From contig JAFEKR010000005.1 in the NCBI GenBank assembly GCA_019022495.1, positions 558,001-622,000 on the forward strand: a stretch of 64,000 nucleotides of DNA. Reading direction: 5' to 3'. A program made the position numbers and the translations under genes. Below the pieces are notes generated by a model that saw only the letters and a program-made list of their open reading frames with translations, made no database searches and was not told the DNA's origin. Positions 33,339-46,200 of this stretch are shown piece by piece (position 1 is the stretch's first letter; every line of letters begins with the position of its first letter). This stretch comes from Epichloe hybrida (Eukaryota > Ascomycota > Sordariomycetes > Hypocreales > Clavicipitaceae).

Positions 33339-36300
33339 TCTATAAGAATATAATTATATCTTAAAGACTAGAGATCCTGAAATTAGGACTAAATAAATAA
33401 TTAGAGAATAATTAAGAGAAGAAATTATCTATAAACCACTAGAGTATAGCTATAGTTAGAAACAGAAGAAAAATAGATCTACACCCTTAGAGCTATAGTT
33501 ACTAAATATAGGGTAATAAGAGATAAGAATAGAACCTAACTATAGCTAGGAATAACTTTAAACTACAAGATAGTAGCTACTAAGGACTATAGGACTTAGG
33601 TAGGAGGTTTAAGGACTATAGGACTTAAACACACTAGTTAAAGTATAAATAATAAGAACCTTATCTTTAATAAGACTAGGAATTAGAGATAATAATGCAC
33701 CTAGAGATATAGATTACGGTAGAACTAGAAATAGAATAATTTAATAATAAATAAATAACCTAAGAATAACTTATAGATAAGCTAAGAGCTAATAGATTAG
33801 CACTATTAGGAATGACTAATTAATAGAATACTAAGAGATTCTAGAAGTCTTATTCTAGGCTAGACACGCTAAGACATAAGGACACTTTAAATTAATTTAA
33901 GGGACTATAGAAATTAGGTTTAACCTAGAGAAGCTATCCCTAGTAGCCTCTATTTCTAGGCTTAGCAAAACGCTACTATCTCCTTACTAATAGAATATAA
34001 CCTAGATAGACTTAAATACTAAGATTCTTCTCTGAATTTTTAGAGACTATAGAATCACACCTAAGACCTAGAAACTTGCCCTAGTAATTAGTATTTACTA
34101 GACTTAACCTAATAAGGGAGATATACTATAGACTTTATTTAAATAAAGTAATAAGTTAAGCATTTTATTACTATATTTATTACTATAAAAAATAAGTAAC
34201 TATAAATATTAAATTAGAACCTCTAGTAGTAATTAATCTCCTACACTATAGTTATGAAGAAGTTATTATAGGTAAGCGTAATACCTCTAGATATAAGGAC
34301 TAAACCTTATGCTTTAGAGTAGGCTTTAAACTACCTCTTACTTATAAAAACTATAGTTTACTAAGCTTATTCTATCACTAAATCCTAATAAAGGGCGCAT
34401 AGACTACTAACTTACTTTTACCTTACTTTGCTTTACTTTTATCTCTACTCTTTTACTTATTTAATTTTCTAATTAGGTAAAATAGTATAAATATAGTTTA
34501 CGCACTATTCTTTAGAGGCAAGAATCTAGCTTAGAGCTAGATATAGAAGGTTTAAAGAGTTAAATTATTATATAATTAGGAGCGCCTAACTTAGGAATAG
34601 AGAAATTAGTAAAAAGAAATAGGAAGGTGGTAAAGGAGGCTAAGATAGTTTTCCTACTAATCTAGAACACTTAGTTTTTCTTTTTCTTTTAGACTTTAGG
34701 TAACCTAATAAAGAACTTTATTATAGTAAGTTTTAAGTTTAACCTTATCCTCTATTAAGACTGGAATTTATTGTGGTATAATTCTAGCTTTATTAAAAGA
34801 AATCTTTTCTACCTATACTTAAGTAACTTTATTTCTATCCCCTAGAACCTTTATCCTTCCTTTATGAATAATTTACCTTTTAAAACATAATCACGGGTAG
34901 ACCTAATCCTAGACTTTAACTCTAAGTTAGAGAGGACTTTATCTCTATTTTGTCTAAGCCTAGGTTCTGAATTACCCCTTATCTTGTCTTTACGAGAAGA
35001 TATATTACCTTGTTTTCTAACCTTATTAATTTAATCTCCTACACCTAAAGAATCTAGCAAGGCTAAATAATTCCCTATAATAAACATTCCTCCTATACTA
35101 ATGATATTATATAATATTAGAGGGATGACTTTCTCTAGTTACCTTAAAGATAGACTAGCCTAAGACTACGTGAATTACTATATAGCTATAGTAATAATAG
35201 CTTGAATCCCTAAATACACTAAAACCCTAGTATATTATAACTTTACTTAGGGCCTAAGAGGAAAAGCTATAACTTAGTATAAAGACTTAGATACTAAAGA
35301 GAGGAAATAGAATATTCTTAAAGATAAGTTTATAGAAAAATTTAAGAAACTAGACCCTCTCCTAGAAGTAGCTACTTAATAAGAATTATATTATTTTACT
35401 AGGGAACCTAGAGAGATATTAAATGCTTATATTTAAAGAGCGGAACGCTTAGTATTAAAAGTAGGAATAGATATAAGACGTGTTCTTCTTACTAACTTCC
35501 TATCATATATGGCAGATAGGGAGGTGGATAAACGCCTATAGGAAAGAGTGGTAAACTATTTATATATGATGGATAAATAGGGTTATAGATTAGCATTAAA
35601 AGATCTTATAATGTTAGAACTTAAAGTCATTCTATATAACTATTGCTTATTAGCTTCTAAGAAACTCTTGTGTTTTAGTAATAATCCTAGGACAGTGGAT
35701 TATTTGGACCTAGTTTATGTGTGGATAGAGGAATAAGCTAAGAGGGATAAGTTAGCTACTAAAGCCTAGATAAAAAGGGACAAACAGATAGCTAAGCTTA
35801 TTTGTTAACTTAAAGCATTCCAAGCATAAGCTATAGGAGAATTATCTAAGCTATATAGATAATTTAGATAGGGAAGGTATATAAATAATAATCCTCCCTA
35901 GTTACCTAGGAAATCCATAATAACTTTTAGAGTTAGATAGGGAGAACTATAGTGAGATCTAGATTTCTTCTAGTATTTCTTATATGGAGAATAGGGACAC
36001 ATAGGGTATAACTATTTATAAAGGGACACATGCCCCCTAGATAAGTTTAAGAAATATTAAGTGTATTAGAGTACTAAAGGTTTATAGATAAGGAGAGAGC
36101 AATAATAAGAGTTAGATAATTTAAACTAGTCTAACTTTGTTAGGGGTTTAGAAAGAGAGATAATCCCACTACTAGGTTTTATTCTAACTTAGGGATTTTT
36201 ATTACTTAATACTTCTATGCTAAACTATAGACCCCTAAGTTATGTTTAAGAGAAGAATAAGGTAGATTTCACTTATACTATAACTCCTACTAAGGCAAAA

Positions 36301-38444
36301 GGGAAATTTATAAAACCTGTATAGACGCAAGGACTAGCTAGAAAGATTACAAAATAAGCTAATAAGCCTAGTATTATTTTAGATAAACATGCTTAATAGA
36401 GAGTTAAGGAAATCTTAGACAAGGAAGATGCTAGTTAAACTTAGATTTAGTTATCTTCAGATACAATAGGTCTAGTCTAAGAAATGACTCTAGAGGAATT
36501 TAAGAGATTATTACCTACTCTAAGACCTTACTTAGACAGAATTATAGGTCCTTCCTAGGTCCTAATGGTTTTAAATTCACCTGGAGATATGCTAATAAAA
36601 GACATAAGAATAAAAGAGAATCCCCCCTAGAAACAAAGATTAAAGCTAGAGAAAATTCGGGTAACTAAAGAGTATTACATTTCTCTATTTAATCTAGGAT
36701 AATATCTTAGGAATATAATAGTTTCTATAAGCATTCTTTAGTTACTTTAACTTACTTTAATTATTTAATAACAGTTAAGCTATCTTATATAGTATTAGAA
36801 AAAGATAAAGAGTGAGGGGGCGAAGTCTATAATTATAAATTTGATTAAACTATTTGAAGAAGTAGTCTAGCTAACTTTCTAGTCTAACGTAATAATTAGG
36901 TTAGTAAACGCGATGATTACTTAGAATAATGTTACAAAACCTAATAGAGATGTGGCAATGACATTAGGATATATTATAATATATATTAAGGGACACTAAT
37001 ATAACTTAGTCTTAATTAATAGAGAATCTAGTGTGGAACTAGTAAGCGAAAGCTACCTAGCATAACATGGATTCCTAGTAGTTTAACTCTATAAGAGAAG
37101 GTATATTTAAATAGTAAATAATACTAAATATCTAATTACCTTATACTCCTATCTATAAGTTATTATAAGGGGAATCCTAGCTTTAGTAAAGTTTTACATT
37201 ATACTAGTCTAGTAGGACTAGGATATATTACTAGGTAAAGTCTAGTTAAGAAGAATAGAAGCTATAGAACATTACTCTAAAGATAAGCTTGTTATTAAGG
37301 GGATAAACAGAGTCTCTTAAACTTTACTAATCTACCTATGCCTAGACTTATTTTACTAACCTAATAAATAAGGTTAACTTCCTAAGAGAACTAGACCTAA
37401 GGAACCTATAGAGTTTGTAAAGGATAACTAAGAGATCCTAGAAGAAGTTAAGGAGATCCTAAGAGAAATAAACACGTAGATCCACAAATAGACTAATAGA
37501 ATAGACTCAAAAAAATAAAGACTATGAATGATATTACTAGTAATTATTCGTAAAGATCGCTAATTAATCTAAGACTGCTAGTTAGGGATAAAGGAATAAG
37601 CTCTAAATAGAGAATAACTAAAAAACAAATATAATATATACATTAGGAGGATGGATTATTAGAAGATTATATTACTAAAACTAGAAACAAAGAAGTATTA
37701 GCTTAGATAGAAAAAGAAGAATAGGAAGTATTTATAAATAGTAAGAAAATAGAAATTAAAATAAAGAGAATAGTTATAAGTACTACTAAGTTAGATAATC
37801 TAGAGGAGAATAGTATTATACTTAGAATAGAGGACTAAACTATATTAAGGAAATGTAAATTAACTTTAATTAATAGCGCTATAGTCCTATAGAAACTAAT
37901 TTAGACTTTTAGAATAAATAGCTTTGCTAATAAGATTACTAATAAGATAGAAATAAAACTACTTACCTCCTACTTCTCTAAACTAATACCTATAGGACAA
38001 ATACCTAAGAAATAGAAAATCACCTAGAGTTAACTTAAATAAAGGGAGAAGGCCTAGAAAAGAGAATAAAGCAAAAACACTACTTATAGTATTATAAAGC
38101 TTAAATAGCTAAACTAAATAAAGGAAGAACTTAAAGAGAAGGAGATAACCTCTAATCTAATAGAAGATAAGGAAATAGAACTATTAGACCTCCTAGAAAT
38201 ACTTATAGGATTAGCTTAACTACCCTAGTAAGATAAGCATAATCTAGACACTAATAGATACTAGAGAGACCTAATTTATATAGGAAAATAGAAAATTAAG
38301 GGGTTTACCTAGGGAAATAAAAAATCCTATATAAATAACTAAATTAAAGTTTTACTTTAGAAAGCATTAGATAGGTTACCGCATTCTAAGGACTTAGCCG
38401 TGAAGTAAGTAGCTAAATACGCCCTAGACACGCTAGGACACGCG
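33339..38444 (+). mobile_element. Retroelement remnant with gag and protease regions, no reverse transcriptase seen
   Basis: About 5.1 kb of RIPed DNA. Conceptual plus-strand reading shows a gag-like segment at about 35,210-35,640 (FTQGLRGKAITQYKDLDTKE, later NFLSYMADREVDKRL). A zinc-knuckle-like segment follows near 35,955-36,045 (GHIGYN, then TCPLDKF). A protease-like region is at about 36,960-37,300 (LVLINRESSVELVSESYL, where active enzymes have D-S/T-G). I see no reverse transcriptase or LTR pair. The right end is cut by the hAT-like end at 38,445. The gag type suggests a Ty3-like parent, but this is not secure. Confidence 0.55.
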
Positions 38445-38454
38445 CAGAGCATTG

Positions 38455-38560
38455 CAATACAATACAATACATTTGATGAATACAATACAATACAATACAT
38501 TACACAATACAATACATCCAAAATTTTACAATACAATACAATACATGTATTATTTGTATT
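38455..38560. repeat. CAATA pentanucleotide array, left end of the hAT-like outer element
   Basis: Interrupted blocks of AATAC repeats directly inside the CAGAGCATTG terminus. They resemble the subterminal repeats that hAT transposases bind, though their role here is inference. Confidence 0.8.
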
Positions 38561-38630
38561 GTTTTGTATTTTTTTTTTCTTTTTTTTTAGTTTTAAGTAA
38601 ATTCCTTAATTATAAGGTATATATAGTTAA

Positions 38631-38748
38631 TATAATAGCTTATAATAGCTTATAATAGCTTATAATAGCTTATAATAGCTTATAATAGCTTATAATAGCT
38701 TATAATAGCTTATAATAGCTTATAATATAGCTTATAATAGCTTATAAT
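38631..38748. repeat. 10-bp minisatellite TATAATAGCT
   Basis: Nine perfect head-to-tail copies (38,631-38,720) followed by degenerate ones. Their identity implies recent expansion, or turnover after any RIP. Confidence 0.93.
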
Positions 38749-39023
38749 ATATATATTACTTCTATTACTTATATAACTTAAAATATTATTAGTGTTAAAG
38801 TTTAATTAAAAATAAATAAGTAATAAATTAATATAATATAAATATAAGTATTTATAAGTAAATTACTATAGAAAAAGCTAGACTTATTAATTATTTAGTA
38901 TTTAAAGGTTTTTTAAAATATTAATAAAATAAAATTCCTTTCTTTTTTATGTTTTTAATATTATACTATTTATAATTTTATACTAATAGAAAGTAAGTCC
39001 TAATATAACTATAAGCAGAGCAT

Positions 39024-39150
39024 GTAATGTAATGTAATGTAATGTAATGTAATGTAATGTAATGTAATGTAATGTAATGTAATGTAATGTAATGTAATGT
39101 AATGTAATGTAATGTAATGTAATGTAATGTAATGTAATGTAATGTAATGT
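39024..39150. repeat. AATGT pentanucleotide array, left subterminal
   Basis: About 25 uninterrupted copies of the 5-bp unit immediately inside the left terminus of the inner hAT-like element. Confidence 0.93.
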
Positions 39151-39784
39151 TAGGGGAAAATAAAAGTGGGGTATATTAAGATCTTATAATATTATATAGA
39201 TTTTTCTTTATTAAGTTAATATTAGCATTAATTTAATTACTATTTTAGTTTATTTACTATAAATTATTTAAGTTTCCTTAGTTTTAGATTATTAGTTATA
39301 TATTAGGGTATAGGGTATATTATATAGGTTCAAGAGAATAATAGAAATCCTTGAATTTCTTTTTATATTATAAGATTTTAAAATACTAATAAATCTAATT
39401 TCTAAGATTCAATATTATATTATTTAACCTAAGTGGTTATTTTACTAAATAATACCCTATATATACTTTTAAATTTAATATAAAATAATATATTATAAGT
39501 CTAAATAATTATATTAAGGACTAATATAAAGATCTTTAAGAAGCCTATATTATTTAAAGTTAATTAATTTAAAATAGAATATAAAATCTATTTATGTAGA
39601 ATTAATAAATAAATATTATACTTTTAAAAAATAAAAGTTTCTTTCTTTTTAGTAAAGGTAATTAAAAAGCTAGTAAGTTATTTAGGTTTATAAGAATTTA
39701 AAGCTATAAAATAATAATATAGTGTATTAAGGTATAAATAAAAATTAAGTATAAAAATAAGGTTTATTTATAATATAATTAACT

Positions 39785-40560
39785 TTTTTATAGCTTATTT
39801 ACCTAGTTATATATAGTTTTCTTTTAAAAAAGAGGTATTTTCTAAAGTAACTTTAAAAGTAAGTATTACTAAATAGTATAACTTATTTATAGCTTATTTA
39901 CTTAGATATTTATAATTTTTTTTTTAAAAAGAAAGTATATATAAAAGTGGGTTTAAAGTGGGTTTTACTAATAAGAGTATCAACTTCTTTATAGCTTATT
40001 TACTTAGATATATATAATTTTCTATTAAAAAGATAGTATACTTAAAAGTGGATTTAAAGTGGGTCTTACTAATTATAGTATAAAATTCTTAATAGCTTAT
40101 TTACTAAGATATTTATGATTTTCTCTTAAAAAGATAGTATACTTAAAAGTGGGTCTAAAGTAGGTCTTACTAATAATAGTATTAACTTCTTTATAGCTTA
40201 TTTGCTTAGATATATATGATTTTTTATTAAAAAGAAAGTATACTTAAAAGTGAATCTAAAGTGGGTCTTACTAATTATAGTATTAACTTCTTAATAGCTT
40301 ATTTGCTAAGATATTTATAATTTTCTCTTAAAAAGATAGTATACTTAAAAGTGGGTCTAAAGTGGGTCTAACTAATTATAGTATTAACTTCTTAATAGCT
40401 TATTTGCTTAGATATATATGATTTTTTATTAAAAAGAAAGTATACTTAAAAGTAGGTTTAAAGTAAGCCTTATGAATTATAGTACTTACTTCTTTATAGC
40501 TTATTTACTTAAATATATATGATTTTCTATTAAAATAAGTATACTTAAAAGTAAGTTTTT
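39785..40560. repeat. 101-bp tandem repeat, about eight copies
   Basis: TAGCTTATTTRCTTAGAT-like starts recur at about 39,792, 39,891, 39,993, 40,094, 40,195, 40,296, 40,397 and 40,498, a period of 99-102 bp. Each middle unit carries AAAAGTGGGTCTAAAGTGGG-like text. The GC-containing GTGGGTC words persist although the surroundings are almost pure AT. Confidence 0.9.
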
Positions 40561-40774
40561 AATATTTTTCTAAGAAATAAGCTTAAAAAGTAAGTTTTAT
40601 TAGTTTTATAGGTTATAATTAAGATTAGTATAGTAATTTAACCTTAATCTATATTTTAAGAAACCTAATATATACTTTTCTAATTATTTAAGTTATTTCT
40701 TACTATTAATTTCTAATTACTTTACCTAAATATTAAAAAATAAAAAATAATTACATTTAATTACAAATAATTAT

Positions 40775-40928
40775 ATGTAATGTAATGTAATGTGTGAAAG
40801 GGGGGTGTAATGTAATGTAATGTGTGAAAGGGGGGTGTAATGTAATGTAATGTAATGTGTAATGTAATGTAATGTGTAATAATTACATTACATTACAAAC
40901 ATTACACAATGTAATGTAATGTAATGTG
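40775..40928. repeat. AATGT arrays with GTGAAAGGGGGGT spacers, right subterminal
   Basis: Short blocks of TAATG repeats, two identical GTGTGAAAGGGGGGTGTAA spacers (about 40,791-40,838), then ATTAC repeats in the opposite orientation. The result can fold into a hairpin next to the right terminus. Confidence 0.85.
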
Positions 40929-41028
40929 ATGCTCTGACTATAAGACTTACTTTAGTATATTTCTCTCTTTTTAACTAAAATTACATAACTAAGTAAAGAG
41001 ATTATTATGTTTATAGTATAACTAATAG

Positions 41029-41260
41029 GACCCACTTTTAGACCCACTTTTATATATCCTCCTCTTCTTAGCTAAAGTTATATAACTATAGAAAGGGATT
41101 ATACTTGGTTTTTAGTGTTTAACAAGACCCACTGTTAGACCCACTTTTATATATCCTCCTCTTCTTAGCTAAAGTTATATAACTATAAAAAGGGATTATA
41201 CTTGGTTTTTAGTGTTTAACAAGACCCACTTTTAGACCCACTTTAAGAAACACTATATAA
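41029..41260. repeat. 97-bp tandem repeat in the outer hAT-like element
   Basis: GACCCACTTTTAGACCCACT starts at 41,029 and recurs at about 41,126 and 41,223, with near-identical text between. Its GACCCAC words are the reverse complement of the GTGGGTC words in the 101-bp repeats of the inner element. Confidence 0.88.
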
Positions 41261-41910
41261 CTAAGTAAGTAAGCTAAAAGTAGTATAAATAGTTAAACTT
41301 ACTTTTAAAGCTTATTTATTTATTTACTTAATATTAAAAAAATAGTATATATATTATGATTATTCTTTATATAATATTTTACCTTTTCTTTATAAGCTTT
41401 TCCTAGGTTTTTTCCTTTTCTTTTAGTTTAAAAAAGGTTAAAAGCTAATATAATTTATTATAATTATAATAAAATAGCTTAATAGTAAAAGAAGTATTTA
41501 TTAAATAAATTTTAATTTTCTCTTTATAATAAATTCCTTATATATATAAGTATATTTTTATTAGAGTTTTAATCTTATTTATTTAGAATTATAAATTATT
41601 TCTTTAGGGTAAATATTATATTTAAAGTAAAAATACTATATTAAAATGCATAGTAAATCCTATAAAAAAGCTAGAAAGATAGGATAACCTTTAAAATATA
41701 AAGAATAAATATTACTATAAGTTAAGTTAAGATAATACTATTTATAGCTACCCTATATATATATATAGCTTAATAGTCTAAGTTAGCTAAAACTTTATAA
41801 TTCTATAACTAAATACCTAAATAGTATAAAAATTTAAGGATATCTTATTTAGATTATATTAAAAATCTACTATATAATAAGTATATATACTACCTTACCT
41901 TTTTAATAAT

Positions 41911-42004
41911 ACATTGTATTGTATTATAATGTATTGCATTGTATTGTATTGTATTGTATTGTAATGTATTGTAATGTATTGTATTATATTGTATTATAAT
42001 GTAT
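41911..42004. repeat. TATTG pentanucleotide array
   Basis: Imperfect TGTAT/TATTG repeats, separated by about 285 bp from the main right-end array. Confidence 0.85.
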
Positions 42005-42289
42005 TTTTATGTAATAAATAATTATAATAAATCATAGAAAATAGATATAAGAATAAAAAGACCCTTAATATATTAAGAAAAAATCACTTTTTAAAATAGA
42101 TATAAAAGAATATTACTAAGATATTATATATTTTAAATAAGCTTACTTTTCTAAATAAGCTAAAACTTAATGGATTTTTAAATAAATAACTAAATTATAT
42201 ATAAAAATAAGAATACTATAATTAGATTATTTAAAAACTCTACTATATAATGAATTTATATAATACCCCACTTATATTTTTCCCTAACA

Positions 42290-42593
42290 ATACATTGTAT
42301 TGTATGTATTGTATTGTATTGTATGTATTGTATTGTATTGTATGTATTGTATTGTATTGTATGTATTGTATTGTATTGTATGTATTGTATTGTATTGTAT
42401 GTATTGTATTGTATTGTATGTATTGTATTGTATTGTATGTATTGTATTGTATTGTATGTATTGTATTGTATTGTATGTATTGTATTGTATTGTATGTATT
42501 GTATTGCATTGTATTGTATTTTTAATACAATACAATACACAATACAATACATAGGGCAATACAATACAATACATACAATACAATACAATACAA
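42290..42593. repeat. 19-bp higher-order array of TATTG units plus inverted CAATA array
   Basis: About eleven copies of a 19-bp unit (TATGTATTGTATTGTATTG) from 42,290 to about 42,520, followed by CAATA repeats in the opposite sense up to the CAATGCTCTG terminus. Together they form a potential hairpin of about 70 bp. Long Tyr-Asn-Thr-Ile-Gln or Cys-Ile-Val frames here are artefacts of the repeat. Confidence 0.92.
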
Positions 42594-43249
42594 CAATGCT
42601 CTGAGCATAAGATATAGCTTAATAACCTTAACTATACCTTTAAGGGGGTAAAGAAGAAGTATTACTAGGATAACTAAAAGATTCTCTTTATACTTAACTA
42701 TATATATATAAACTATTAGGCTAGATAGGACTAATATATTAAAGAATAACTAGCTAATAGTTAGGATTATCCTAAGGATAACTAGGATAAGTTCTAAGAC
42801 TAAACCCTTACACTACTTAAAGACTCTATAAGTTATAATACATAAATAGCTACATAGCTAGAAAATATAAAGCAAAAGGAGAGCTAAAGTCTTATTAAGT
42901 TTAGTATTTACTTAGATTTACTAGAGAAACACCTAAAATACGCTCTAGAAAAGACCTATACTCTTATATTCTTTATAAAATTACTTCCTAACTTATAAGA
43001 TTATATTAACTTATACGCAGATATTACTAGTCTAATATAAGAAGATATTATATAACTTACCTAGTAATTCTAGGAGGTAATATTAAAGAATAAGTAAAAG
43101 CTAAATAATTTAAAAGAGAAGGGGCTATATAAGGTAGCTTAATACTAAAGACATAACTTTCTATAAGGGCATTAGCTAAATAAGGACTAAAGAGATAAGG
43201 ATAAGGATAAGGAAAAGACCCTAGCTACCTATCTAAATAATAATAGACT

Positions 43250-46200
43250 ATAAGAAAGAAGATAGTACTTTAATTATAGTAGTATAAAGCATATTATTTA
43301 TAATTATAATAAGCTAAGGAAAGACTAGTAAGAGGGCTAGGAAAACTCCTAGAGGTAGAAGTAAAAGCCCTTACCTTTACCTTAGATACTAGGGTACTAA
43401 TAGGATACTAATTCTATACACTAGTTACTATTTATAGGTATAAAGATATTAAAATAGCAGTAGATCTTAATAGTTATACTAAGATTAATATTATAAGCGC
43501 TTAATTTACATAGACTTATAAGCTTAATTAGGCTAAGGCTATAGAACTTATCTTAAAGGTAGTAAGGGCTCTAATAGTCCCCTAATATAGTATCTATAAG
43601 GTACCTATTATAATTAAAGATTTATAAGGTAAAGAGAAAGATCTTAAGTTACTATATATAGCTATTAATAGGGACCTAAGAGCAAAGGGAAGCCCTATAT
43701 TAATTAGAATACACACACTCGCGGAAGAATATATATATCTTTACTTATACTTATAAGAATAGTGGTTTAAAAAGAGAAAGGTAGCCTTTTTACTACTAAC
43801 TCCTTATAAGTTTATAAAGGTAATATGTAATAAGATAATTATATATACTATTATAAGCATGTTAGAGAATAAGTTTATCTCTCTTAAAGATAAAGAGAAG
43901 GTAAGAGTATATAAAACTATTAAAGATATCCTAGAGAAATTATATAAGTTTAAAGATATATTTATATTAGATAAGGTAAGGAGCCTCCTATTGAAGAAGT
44001 TAACTAACTATATAATTAATCTTATACTAGGAGCTACACTCCTATATAAACTAATCTATTCTCTCTCCTAAAGTAAGCTTAGAGAGCTCTAGGAATATAT
44101 TAATAATAACCTAAAGAAAGGCTAGATAAGACCCTTAAAGAGCCTAGTAAGTATACCTATTCTATTTATACTAAAGAAAGATAGAATACTCTAGCTATAT
44201 ATTAACTATTAAGGGCTTAATAAGGTAATATAAAAAAATTACTACACTCTCCCTTTAATTTTAAAGATCCTTAATTAATGCTAAGGGGCCTATTTCTTTT
44301 CTAAGATTAATATTAAGGATATATACTACTAAATTTATATTAAAGAGGGTAATAAGTAAAAGATAGCTTTTTATATATATTATAGGCACTATAAGTACCT
44401 TATAATACCTTTTAGGTTAATAAATACCCTAGCTACTTTCTAGAGTTATATCTATAAGGCACTATATAAGCTAGTTAATACTATTTATATAGTATATCTA
44501 GATAATATCTTAATTTTCTCTAAGATAAAGGAGAAGCACACTAAATATATTAAGTAAGTTCTTAAATATATAAGGTTAGTAAAGTTATATATAAAACTCT
44601 CTAAGTACTTTTTCTATAAAGAATTAGTAAAATTCCTAGGATTTATTCTCTTTATTAATAGGATATTAATAAATACTTACTAGGTTAATATAATTAGAGA
44701 ATAGAAGGAGCTAATAAGTTTTAAGAATATATAGTTATTCCTTAGGTTTTATAACTTTTATTAATGGTTTATTTATAAATACTCTAGGATTATAGCATCT
44801 CTTTATGCGCTAATAAAGGGCAGTTAAAATAGTATCTAGACTAGGAGGTTTATATTTAGAGAAAAGAAGCGGTTAGTGTTTAACTAGCTAAAAGATACCT
44901 TTTAGCAAGCGCCTCTACTCTAACACTATAACCTAAGTTAAGCGGTATATATTAAGATAAATACCTTAATTTTTATAATAGTAGGAATCCTATCTTAGTA
45001 GGATAATAAGGGCTATTAGTATTTAGTAGCCTTTTAGTTAAGGAAGTTTATAAATACTAAATATAACTATAGTATAGCTAATTAAGAGTTACTTACTATA
45101 GTAAAGTTATTTAAACACTAGTAATATTATATTAAAGGTATAGAGACACCTATAGAGGTCCTATTAGACTATTATAACCTATAGACCTTTATAAGGTAGT
45201 AAAAGCTAAATAGAAAATAAGCATAATAGTATATATTCCTTTACCCTTTCTATTTTATAATTAAGCATAGACTAGGGAAGAGTAACCCTATAGATATACT
45301 ATTAAGAAAGTCTAATTATAAGGGCAAACCTATATTAAATAAGGTACTCCTACTAGAGCTTTAAAGAAAGATAGTAGATATCTTTATAGCAAAAGAAGAA
45401 GTACTAATATTTTAAAGAAGTTATAGTATAACACTAGTCTTAGAACCTACTAAGGCAAGAGTAGCCTAGGTAAAAGGCTAGTTAGCTACTGTAGATCTAG
45501 TAATAGGTTAGCTAAATAAGGGTAATTTTAAGGAGAAAGTAGTATATGTTTAAGATATTAGTATAGTATAAGTAATTTAGGGGGCTATTATATTACTAAA
45601 TCCCTACTAATCTATAGTAAATAAACTATTAGTATAACTACTATAGAAGGCATAGGACTAAGATCTAGATTTATAAAAGCGCGAAGGTAAGGTTAACTCC
45701 TAAGTAAAAGGGAGGGGAAAAGCTAGTCTATAGTTACGTAGTATAAGGGGCCTCCTAATATATAAAGACTAGGTAGTTATTCTATAGAAGCCTATCTTAT
45801 AATAGAAGCTTCTATAGCTATACTATAATAATCTATTAGTAAGTTACTTTAGGACTAAACACACTCTTAAACTACTAAAACATTACTATTAGTAGCTAGT
45901 AATAAGTAAAGCTATTTTAGACTATATATCTAGCTATAAAGTATACTAGTGTGTAGTAGCTAGGAGGCACTGCCTATATAGAAGCCTTAAATTACTACTA
46001 ATACTAAGGTAACTATAAGCAAAGATCTTAATAGATTTTATTATAGGATTACTACTAGTATAGCTAGGTAACTAAGAAACTAACGTAATCCTAGTAATTA
46101 TAGACTAGTTTACTAAGTACTCTATTTTCCTCCCTATATAAACTATAATTAACATAGCTAAATTAGCAAAGCTATTCTATAAGGAGATTAAGCTTTAATT

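Larger units (their letters stand above)
39016..40936. mobile_element. hAT-like non-autonomous element with perfect 8-bp target duplication
   Basis: 1,921 bp bounded by CAGAGCAT (39,016-39,023) and ATGCTCTG (40,929-40,936), inserted inside the outer element. The 8-bp sequence ACTATAAG precedes it (39,008-39,015) and follows it (40,937-40,944). An 8-bp duplication with CAGAG termini is diagnostic of hAT insertions. It contains AATGT pentamer arrays at both ends and eight 101-bp tandem repeats in the middle. No transposase frame is visible. Confidence 0.82.
38445..42603. mobile_element. hAT-like outer element(s) with 10-bp inverted termini and pentanucleotide arrays
   Basis: Bounded by CAGAGCATTG (38,445-38,454) and its exact reverse complement CAATGCTCTG (42,594-42,603). 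CAGAG-type termini are typical of the hAT superfamily. Just inside both ends are arrays of CAATA/TATTG pentamers. No transposase is visible, so it would be non-autonomous. The 8 bp flanking each end differ (GACACGCG and AGCATAAG), so the two ends probably do not come from one simple insertion. They may be halves of two copies joined by recombination or deletion. Confidence 0.55.

Noticed and set aside
39785..40560. Regularly spaced repeats considered as a CRISPR-like array
   Set aside because: The whole 101-bp unit is repeated, not short repeats with unique spacers, and the genome is eukaryotic.
42243..42604. Six overlapping frames of 84-110 codons on both strands
   Set aside because: They are translations of the pentanucleotide array (YNTIQ or CIVLY repeats) and cannot be regarded as genes.
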